The translations under genes and the position numbers were made by a program. The notes under the pieces were generated by a model that saw only the letters and a program-made list of their open reading frames with translations, did no database searches and was not told the DNA's origin. A DNA stretch of 64,000 nt from positions 191,153,891 to 191,217,890 of the forward strand of contig NC_081406.1 in NCBI RefSeq assembly GCF_030272615.1. Reading direction: 5' to 3'. Shown here piece after piece: positions 56,404 through 64,000 of this stretch; position 1 is the first letter of the stretch; every line of letters starts with the position of its first letter. This stretch comes from Cryptomeria japonica. Its lineage: Eukaryota; Streptophyta; Pinopsida; Cupressales; Cupressaceae.

Positions 56404-57993
56404 TTAGTTCTCTGTCGGAGGGGCAAAAACCCCTAATCTGTCTCTGAGGTACTCAAATGATTCTTTAGGAAAAGGTTTAGTGAAAATATCTGCAATCTCC
56501 TCTTTAGTGTTCATATAAACCAGTCTAACTTCATTTTCTTCCACCTTCTCCTTCAAAAAGTTATAGTTGATAGATATGTGCTTTGTCTTAGAGTGAAATA
56601 CCGGATTCTTTGATATGTCAATAGCAACAGAGTTATCATAGTGAATAACTACCGGTCCAATGCAATGCACTTTGATATCCTTCAACATTTGCTTCATCCA
56701 TAAAAATTGTGTGTAGTTAGTAGCAACAACAACATACTCAGCTTCAGCAGTAGATAAAGAAGTACATGATTGTTTCTTCCTGATCCATGAAACCAACTTC
56801 TTTCCAAGAAAGAAAGCTCCACCAGAAGTACTTTTCCTGCCAATAACACCTCCTGCCCAATCAACATTTGTATATGCACATAAAGTGAAGTCATCATCCT
56901 TAGGGTACCACAAACCATATTCAGATGTACCTTGCAAATATCTAAAATTCCTTTTCACTACACTCTCATGATTTTCTCTAGGATCACTCTGATATCTTGA
57001 TACAATATAAACAACATTCATTATGTCAGGCCTAGTTTGAGTCAAATAAAGTAGACCTCCAATCATAGACTTGTATCTAGTAGGATTCACCGGTGCAAAA
57101 ACATCTTTCCTTGTCATTTTCTCACTTGTAACCATAGGAGTACTTACCGGTTTAGAGTCTTCCATGCCAAATTTCTTCAACAATTCCCTAGCATACTTAG
57201 TTTGATAGATGAAAATACCTTTATCAGTCTGAGTAATCTGCAAACCTAAGAAAAATTTCATTTCCCCAATCATAGACATTTCAAATTCTTTCTCCATATT
57301 CTTAGAAAATTCCATGTACAACTTATCTTCACCTCCAAAAATAATGTCATCAATAAATACTTCAATAATTAGTATATCATCATCAGTGACCTTATAATAT
57401 AGATTGTTGTTAGCATTACCCTTAGTGAAACCAAGCTTCAAAAGATATTTATCCAACCTTGCATACCAAGCTCTAGGTGTTTGTTTCAATCCATATAAAG
57501 ATTTCCTTAACTTGCAAACCATGTTTTTATCATCTGAAAGTGAAAAACGATCAGGTTGCTCAATATAAACTTCCTCATCAAGTTTCCCATTAAAAAAAAA
57601 ACACTTAACATCCATCTGATAAACCTTGTAGTTCTTATATGCAACATATGCAAGAAATAATCTTACAGCTTCAATCCTAGCTATAGGTGCAAAAGTTTCA
57701 CCATAATGAGTTCCTTCCTTCTGAGAATATCCTTTACAAACCAATCTAGCTTTATTCCTTACAACTTGTCCATCTTTATTTAACTTATTTCTAAACACCC
57801 ATTTAGTTCTAATAACATTCTTATTTTTAGGCTGGGGAACTAAAGTCCATGTGTTATTCTTCTCAATATGATCTAATTCTTCTTCCATAGCTTTCAACCA
57901 ACATTCATCTTTACATGCTTCAATTACTAATACCGGTTCAACTTGAGAAATTAAACATACCTCATTAGTTTCCAGTCTTCTTCTTTTCATCAC
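56404..57993 (-). CDS. Copia C reverse transcriptase and RNase H
   Basis: One uninterrupted frame of 529 codons. [73 protein letters not shown], catalytic VFIDDIIF (FIDD instead of the usual YVDD or FVDD, both Asp kept), [20 protein letters not shown]. RNase [12 protein letters not shown] (Asp), [11 protein letters not shown] (Glu), [15 protein letters not shown] (Asp), ending [20 protein letters not shown]. It is part of a former gag-pol polyprotein; the first Met is internal, and translation would have come from upstream. This is the best-preserved coding region in the window. Confidence 0.9.
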   Translation of the reverse strand: MMKRRRLETNEVCLISQVEPVLVIEACKDECWLKAMEEELDHIEKNNTWTLVPQPKNKNVIRTKWVFRNKLNKDGQVVRNKARLVCKGYSQKEGTHYGETFAPIARIEAVRLFLAYVAYKNYKVYQMDVKCFFFNGKLDEEVYIEQPDRFSLSDDKNMVCKLRKSLYGLKQTPRAWYARLDKYLLKLGFTKGNANNNLYYKVTDDDILIIEVFIDDIIFGGEDKLYMEFSKNMEKEFEMSMIGEMKFFLGLQITQTDKGIFIYQTKYARELLKKFGMEDSKPVSTPMVTSEKMTRKDVFAPVNPTRYKSMIGGLLYLTQTRPDIMNVVYIVSRYQSDPRENHESVVKRNFRYLQGTSEYGLWYPKDDDFTLCAYTNVDWAGGVIGRKSTSGGAFFLGKKLVSWIRKKQSCTSLSTAEAEYVVVATNYTQFLWMKQMLKDIKVHCIGPVVIHYDNSVAIDISKNPVFHSKTKHISINYNFLKEKVEENEVRLVYMNTKEEIADIFTKPFPKESFEYLRDRLGVFAPPTEN

Positions 57994-58140
57994 TCAATTA
58001 TTCTTAACCCCAATGATCTGATCTTCTGAATGATTCAATCTCACATACCTAGGAGTCTTCTGAATCTCTATTCCTCTTCTCGGTTCTTCAGTTACTGTTG
58101 AATTTTCTGATATTTTCGGAGTAACTGTTTCAACAATATG

Positions 58141-59169
58141 TTATGGTAAAGGTGTTACTGGTTCAAATATGATCATTTCCATTGTCAGTTCTTGCTCATA
58201 AATTCTGATTTGACTTCTATTCAGCTCATCCACCTTCACATTAGAACTCTCCACAATTCTCTGCAATATTTTGTTATAACATCTATATACTTTTCTTTCA
58301 TTATAATAACCAAGAAATATCCCTTCATCACATCTAGGATCAAATTTTCCAATGATATCATCTCTCCTGATATAATATTTACTACCAAAGATTCTGAAAT
58401 ACTTAACTGTAGGTGTATTGCCAAACCATAATTCATAAGGTGTCTTACTGGTTTCTCCTTTGATATGTACTTTGTTGAATGTATAAATCGATGTGCTCAC
58501 TTCTTCTCTCCAATAAATATTAGGTAGACTAGCTTCCATCATCATTGTTCTAGTAGCATCCAAGATAGTTTCATTCTTCCTTTCCACAACTCCATTTTGT
58601 TGAGGTGTCCGGGGAGCAGAAATTGTCTCCTTATACCATGCTTCTTACAAAAGTTATTAAACTCACCGGATGTGAATTATCCACCATGATCTGACCTCAA
58701 ACATTTAATCTTCAATCTCATCTCTATCTCAGCTTTAGCTTTAAAGGTTTTAAAATTTTCAAAAGCCTCATATTTCTCCCTTGCAAAAGTAACCCATTCT
58801 AGAATAATCATCAATGATTAGCATGAAATATCTATCACCTTGAAAACTTTTAACTCTAGTAGGGCCACACAAATCAGTATGAATAAGATCAACAACATCA
58901 TTATATTTGTCATGTATACTCCTAAAAGAGGTTCTGACCTATTTTCCCATTTGACATTCTTTACATACCATATTATAGGGCTTCACAATCTTAGGTATAT
59001 CTTTAACTGCCTTAGTTGAGCTGATCTTAACAATGCAATCAAAATTCCCATGACATGGCCTTTTATGCCATAGCCAACTCTCATCAATTTGTGCAATTAA
59101 ACATGTCTTCTCACCGGAATTCAAATGAAATATATTACCTTTTGTCTGAGTACCGGTTGCAATCTCCAA
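58141..59169 (-). pseudogene. Copia C integrase
   Basis: The zinc domain at 59169-58939 shows WLWHKRPCHGNF and VCKECQMGK. The core is broken: LIIDDYSRM near 58820 and a damaged region around the second Asp (58.68-58.72 kb). 58587-58141 begins MERKNETILDATRTMM, carrying the Glu region (usually VERKN), then YWREEVSTSIYTFNKV and PYELWFGNTPTVKYFRIFG. Several stops and shifts between 58.94 and 58.59 kb disable it. Confidence 0.85.
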
Positions 59170-59190
59170 ACCAGATCTATTAATGTTTTT

Positions 59191-59480
59191 CTATTTTCCA
59201 TCCTTGAACTGTAATTGAAATTCCTTGTCCACCAATTGTCCTACACTCAAAAGATTATGCCTCAAACCTTCAACATAATAAACATTATTAGTATTGTGCT
59301 TACCAGCCAATGATATGGTTCTTTTTCCCTTGATCATACATGCTTTGTCATCTCCAAATCTAACCAAACTGCCATCAAATTCTTGCAACGATAGAAACTT
59401 CTTTTTTATCTCTAGTCATATGATGTGAACATCCACTGTCAATTACCCATTCATCCTTATCTTTAATTTTAGCATCAAGT
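59191..59480 (-). pseudogene. Copia C protease
   Basis: The aspartic protease motif DSGCSHHM is readable near 59415-59445, followed after a frameshift by the open stretch 59388-59191 (LVRFGDDKACMIKGKRTI, YYVEGLRHNLLSVGQL). A stop and a shift separate it from gag. Confidence 0.75.
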
Positions 59481-59619
59481 GCCTTACATTCTCTTCCAGT
59501 GTCGGAACATCTTCCTTGATAGACCGGAACACCCATTCCTTTCCATTGCTGGAACCACTAGCAGAGTCAGGTGTCGGTTCATCATCAGAATCAGTCATAC
59601 CTTCCTCATCCACTATGTA

Positions 59620-60615
59620 TCATGATTTATCTCTAGTTTTCTTGTACTTATACTTGTTTTGATATCCAGGGTTAGGTTTAAAGGATCTTCTAGCTCTCTC
59701 TTCAAATCTTGAATTCCTTTCAAGACATCTAGATGCAAAATGACCTATCTTATTACATGCAAAACATTCAAAAGTTGTTTTTCCTTCATACTTACTTCCT
59801 ACCGGTCCTTTAGGTACTCTTCTAGAAAATAGAGCTTCAAGTTGTTCAAATTCATCATCTTCTCTCTTCATATCATCCAATTCCTTTGCATATAAAGCTT
59901 TCCAATATTTCTTTCCAGTTGATATTATAGATGCATGAAAAGTAGGTTCAAACTTCATAGCTCCAAAAGGTCCAAATTCTTCAAGCTCAAAAGAAGATAA
60001 TTTCCCAACTAAGGTATCTCTATTGACAGAAGTATTAGCCATTGTTCTCAATTCATTAATTGCAGTAGCCTTCATCTTGTAAGGCAATGATAAAACTCTC
60101 AGAACTTTAGAAACTATTTTATCTTCACTTAGAGTTCCTTCACAACATTGAATTCCCATAACAATCTCATTTACCCTTTCCATGAATGCAGTAATCCTTT
60201 CCTCTTCTTTCCTCTTCAAGTTTTCATATCTCACCTGGTAACCATCAAGTTTAGCAATCTTCACAGTAGGGTCACCTTCATTAAGAGTCTCCAACTTGTC
60301 CCATATAGACTTTGCAGATGATTTGTCAATTAATCCCATAATTTGTTTATCAGAAAGTGCACACAAGAGGGCTTCTCTTGTTCTACAATCATTCTCAAGC
60401 TCCTTATCCAAGTCTATCAAAGGAGGATTTCCAGATGCTGGATTATAAGGTATAACACCATTCTCTTTGATTTCCCAAATCTCCTTGCCAAGACATCTCA
60501 GATGAGTCTCCATCTGAATCTTCCATACTCTATAATTTGTTCCATCAAGCCTAGGAATATCTCTCTGAAAGATAGCTCCAGATGAACTAGATGAACTTGA
60601 ACTATTAGTCGCCAT
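59620..60615 (-). CDS. Copia C gag
   Basis: 331 codons. The start ATG at 60615 (MATNSSSSSSSSGAIFQRDI) follows the leader 'ttgaggaagatctt' and lies about 45 bp from the primer site. Copia gag domain: LDGTNYRVWKIQMETHLRCLG, LIDKSSAKSIWDKLETL. Zinc knuckle CFACNKIGHFASRC at about 59745-59785. The stop at 59620 falls where gag would run on toward protease (TRDKS, then YIVDEEG-like sequence), so the frame is probably prematurely closed. Confidence 0.85.
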   Translation of the reverse strand: MATNSSSSSSSSGAIFQRDIPRLDGTNYRVWKIQMETHLRCLGKEIWEIKENGVIPYNPASGNPPLIDLDKELENDCRTREALLCALSDKQIMGLIDKSSAKSIWDKLETLNEGDPTVKIAKLDGYQVRYENLKRKEEERITAFMERVNEIVMGIQCCEGTLSEDKIVSKVLRVLSLPYKMKATAINELRTMANTSVNRDTLVGKLSSFELEEFGPFGAMKFEPTFHASIISTGKKYWKALYAKELDDMKREDDEFEQLEALFSRRVPKGPVGSKYEGKTTFECFACNKIGHFASRCLERNSRFEERARRSFKPNPGYQNKYKYKKTRDKS

Positions 60616-60658
60616 AAGATCTTCCTCAATCAGTTAAGATTCTACAGAGAGGATCAAA

Positions 60659-60672
60659 GCTTTGATACCAAT
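60659..60672 (-). promoter_or_regulatory. Primer binding site of Copia C
   Basis: On the minus strand 'attggtatcaaagc' follows the 5' LTR. Same tRNA-iMet type, with one difference from B. Confidence 0.8.
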
Positions 60673-61887
60673 TGTTAGACAGTTCAAATAACTGGAAGAC
60701 AACTGATTGGGGGGGAGGGTGAATTAGTTGTCTGAAATTACCAAAACCTTAGGCAATTAAAAATTTAATACCAGAACCCAAAAGATCAATACCGGAATGC
60801 ATAAAAAAAATAATAAAATAGCAGATAAACCAATTAAGCATAAACAAAAAAGAGAGAATAAATACCATCCACATGACACCAAGATTTATACGTGGAAAAC
60901 CCAGTAAAGAGAAATACCACAATGGGAAGCCTACCCATAGTCAGATAATACTTCTGCAGTAAGTATGTGAATTGCAATTGAGGGGCCTGCACTTGCAGGA
61001 AGGCCAACAACCTAGAATGCACTGATCATCACAAAAGGAGTCTCACTAACTACATAGAAATCTAGACTACAATCCAGAGAAATGAATGAACTGCAAATAT
61101 AACATCTCCTATGCCTGAGTATAGTTCTGGTTAAGCTCAATACCAAAGGAATAAATCCTCTTACATAAACCCAACTCGATCACCAATGATCAACCAAATC
61201 CTTTTCTTGAATGATTATTACATTATTCGCTCATTACATCCTCACATATGATCTACAATGAGATCTTAAATCATATATATACAAACGCTCGACCATAAAC
61301 AATAAGGTCAACCACTAGACAATAAAACAATTACATAATTAAAAAACATGTTGGCCAAAGACCAAACAAATAATATCCAACCCATAATACATCTCGGAAA
61401 CACATCGAGAGCTCCAATCCACATGTTACATTAAGTCGATCCATAACCTAGATAAACCGTGACGCAATATAGGCCCACACATGCTAAAGCAATGATCCCA
61501 ATCAACCAAGTCTCAAACATGATCACCATTAGCATCTTGAATCTCTACTAGAAGCTGCACCAACACCACTTATGCAGAACATCAAAGATCTTCAACAAAG
61601 CTCTGTTGGTGAAAGCCTCGCCAGAACAACAAACCAAGCTTACTAGCATACATGATAGCATCTGATCACCATATCAAAACCAACTGACTCAACATGAGCA
61701 TGAATAATCCAATTCCATAACCCAAACATACTGGAGCATACCGGATCATGCCAGATCCAATCCAACCAGAAACCAAACAGCTTATCGGGACTAAAAGGAT
61801 GCCGATAAAGAAACCAAAATAGCTAGTGTTGACATCAATGACAAAATATCAATGCAACACATAATCAATTCCTCTAAATGGACAACA
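60673..61887 (-). repeat. Copia C, right (5') LTR
   Basis: Starts TGTTAGACAGTTC, ends TGGACAACA. The U5 hairpin is at 60697-60733 ('agacaact' with 'agttgtct') around a G-rich run; a second hairpin is at 60986-60999. Confidence 0.95.
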
Positions 61888-61892
61888 TGCTA

Positions 61893-62430
61893 GACACGGG
61901 TTCATAATTTTGATCATGCTTGGTAATGATATCTGGTTTCTCCTTATGTGAATTATTAGGATTTTCAATTTGAATAACACCATCATCAAGGAGGTCTTGA
62001 ATTTTATGTTTTAATTCCATACACATTGAAGTCTTATGTTTTTTATGCCTATGATATGCACAATAATTACTCAAAATTTTACATCTCCATGTGGTCTTGT
62101 TAGGCAATATGATAAGATTGTGCTCAAGAAGCTCTTCCAAAGCCGACTCAATAGATTGCCCCAAAGGTGTAAACTGTCTAGCTAGGGGATACATGTATTT
62201 TTGTCTTGGTGAAGATGTCTTGTGATCTTGTATGAGATTTGACTTTTGATTTTCAATTACTTTATGTTCCATCTTATATAATCGTTTTAGCATTTCTTGA
62301 AGTCTGGTGTTCTTGATATCATTAAATTTTATCTCAAGAGGTGTCATTCAATCTTTTTGTTGGGCTTGAATGTCATATATTTCTCTCTTGAAATCTTGAA
62401 TTTGTTGGGCCAAGGTAACCATGGGCTTCT
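61893..62430 (-). pseudogene. Gag of the TR-GAG-like element, zinc-motif part
   Basis: 62347-61893 holds PLARQFTPLGQSIESALEEL, then YCAYHRHKKHKTSMCMELKH. The latter is a C-X2-H-X4-H-X4-C variant zinc motif, followed by KIQDLLDDGVIQI, typical of plant Gypsy gag C-terminal regions. Upstream on the strand (62.35-62.43 kb) the frame continues through one stop (VTLAQQIQDFKREIYDIQAQ). Downstream it is cut by Copia C. No pol follows gag in this element, which is what makes it unusual. Confidence 0.7.
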
Positions 62431-63415
62431 TACTTTTGTTTCAATTTTTAGAAGAGCTTCTGGTTCAAACAGGAATTTACAATCAACATGACCGAGAGCT
62501 AGGAGTGACACAAATGTCAAGATTAAATCAGAGCTAGTTGTTCGTTTGAGGTAATGATTGAGGAGTTGGTTTCAGGAACGATCAATCCTATGTAAGACGT
62601 GATCTAAGAAGATCATATTGATCAGATTTATGAGGGTTTGATTGAACTAGCTGAGATATAATCAAAAAAGTCGTGTAACACAACAACAGGGGTACACTAT
62701 CAAGATTGTTTATGCTCAAGATTAAAATGACCAGATATACGCTCATTGCAGACTGATTAGGCAAGTATGACAGATCCGGAAAAGTAAGCAAAAAGATGGG
62801 CTTCTGGACTGATAGAATCAGAGGTTCATACAACAAAATATAATGACCCAGACGACAATTTAGTAACTTCCAGATGAAACAGACAGATACTCATACGAGT
62901 TGTTGCCTATACCCAAACGATAATTTGAAGCTGACTAGATGACAAATGTTTAAAAATTAGGATGACTCGTATGACAGGTTTAATAAGACTAGACGACAAT
63001 CTTCAGAGACCAGGATGACAATTTAATAGCTATCAAACGACAATTCTCAAGGGGTAGTATGACAAACCAGAAGACTCGTATGACATAAGACCAAGCGGGG
63101 ACACGTTTCTGATAGAGATAAAGTTTTTGACCACTGAGTTTTTTGATGTTTTGATTGCTTTCCAATTTCATAGTTTTAGTTTTAGTTTCCCAGATGAAGA
63201 CACAACAAACACATAAGATCCAAAGTGACTTCAAACACAACACTCTAATTCTAAGGAAGTTGGCTGAGAGAAAACCTTTTCTTGCAGACTCAAGTACACA
63301 CCCAATAGCTAATTAGAATACAGACATTGAGTCTCATGCAATGGATTCTCAACACCATATTAGCCAACTCCAAATGCTAATGGCACTATTACATTTGGGG
63401 CTAATTTCCAACGGC
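62431..63415. other. Unassigned, with degenerate 'gacgacaattt' repeats
   Basis: Probably upstream leader or gag of the TR-GAG-like element on the minus strand, too decayed to read. 62840-63095 has many 'acgacaat/atgacaa' motifs. The frame 62989-63243 (minus) shows no domain. Confidence 0.35.
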
Positions 63416-63745
63416 CTATCGTCGGAAGTCCGACTACTTTTCATCGAATTGCCGACAAATATAGCCGTCGAAAACTCATCGTCGGGCTTCCCGATGATGC
63501 CATTGAATGTCAAAATTCAGACAACACCATGAACTCTTTTGATGAATGCTATGATTGCTCCTCTGATAAAAAATCGGATTACGGTCGGAAATCTGACGCT
63601 CCCCCACTACCATGCATCAACGACTGTCCGACAAGGAAGTGTCGTTGAACATATAACATCCTTGTCGGATGTTTCTTTAGTTGTCGTCGGAATTCCGATG
63701 ACATCAGATGTTGTGGGTCCAATGGTTTGGTCATCGGTGCATGAA
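63416..63745. repeat. Array of short CGTCGGAA/TTCCGACG motifs, possible DNA-transposon subterminal region
   Basis: 'cgtcggaagtccgac' (about 63419), 'cgtcgggcttcccgatga' (about 63480), 'ggtcggaaatctgacg' (about 63583), 'tgtccgacaagg' and 'cttgtcgga' (63624-63672), and 'cgtcggaattccgatga' (about 63685) recur in both orientations, several self-complementary. Such arrays are known near the ends of CACTA-type elements. No transposase or CACTA terminus is visible here. Confidence 0.45.
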
Positions 63746-64000
63746 AGCATTGAATGAGTTCTACTTTTAAAAGTTACATAAAACATTTCTAATTTATTTG
63801 ATTTAGTCTTATTTGAAAAAAATATTATCAATGATGTTTCCTTTCTCCAAGAATTGGATCTAGAATCTTTCCATCAGATAATATGTAACATCCAATGACT
63901 AAATCTTTTCTTTACAAATGCTTATTTTATTTAATCATCTGAGCCTGAATTATAATTTATATCTGTGCAGAAGCAAAAGATACAAGTTGAAGAGTTGTGT
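63746..64000. other. Unassigned right edge
   Basis: AT-rich, nothing recognised. Confidence 0.3.

Larger units (their letters stand above)
54835..61887 (-). mobile_element. Copia C: full-length Copia element inside the TR-GAG-like gag ORF
   Basis: 7053 bp. LTRs 54835-56039 (1205 bp) and 60673-61887 (1215 bp), TGTTAGACA...AACA, flanked by TGCTA. The minus-strand order is primer site, gag, protease, integrase, RT-RNase H, polypurine tract. RT and RNase H form one long open frame. The LTRs differ by scattered substitutions, so it is not a very recent insertion. Confidence 0.95.

Overview
The window looks like intergenic DNA from a plant with a large, repeat-rich nuclear genome. A gymnosperm or another giant-genome seed plant is my guess; nothing in the sequence settles it. 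I see no convincing host gene, rRNA, tRNA, CRISPR array or bacterial-type operon. Almost every recognisable piece belongs to LTR retrotransposons of the Ty1/Copia and Ty3/Gypsy types, their solo LTRs, pol-less derivatives, or tandem repeats they carry.

Layout. 1-2.8 kb (+): 3' part of a pol-less, gag-bearing LTR element (TR-GAG-like). 2.8-8.8 kb: unassigned sequence, tandem repeats (29 bp, 63 bp) and an LTR-like segment with a TATA box. 8.8-11.25 kb (+): a Copia-type LTR holding a nested solo LTR. 11.4-12.6 kb: tandem duplications. 13.27-17.96 kb (+): a decayed Copia element interrupted by a minus-strand ORF-bearing insertion. 18-25.3 kb: AT-rich, mostly unassigned, with a solo LTR and a gene-like fragment. 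25.3-32.86 kb (-): a decayed Gypsy element of the Tat type (dual RNase H) whose 3' LTR holds a solo Copia LTR.

From 32.85 to at least 62.4 kb (-) lies one large nest. The host is a second copy of the TR-GAG-like element. Element A (36474-52794, target duplication CCTAT) and Copia C (54835-61887, TGCTA) are inserted in it. Copia B (42973-52708, CCGGT) sits inside the right LTR of A. A non-coding, fold-back LTR element (43801-46816, ATACC) sits inside the left LTR of B. Four of these boundaries can be checked against an uninterrupted relative or an in-frame continuation inside this same window.

Most interesting: element A has Copia-type LTRs, a primer binding site and a polypurine tract, but no protease, integrase or reverse transcriptase. 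It carries instead a coiled-coil protein with four zinc knuckles (ORF1) and a protein of about 1,030 residues that I do not recognise (ORF2). Its LTRs share a stem-loop with those of the coding elements B and C: a cytosine-run loop just upstream of the primer binding site, with stem sequences that change in a compensatory way between families. The simplest reading is that A is mobilised by a B- or C-like element.
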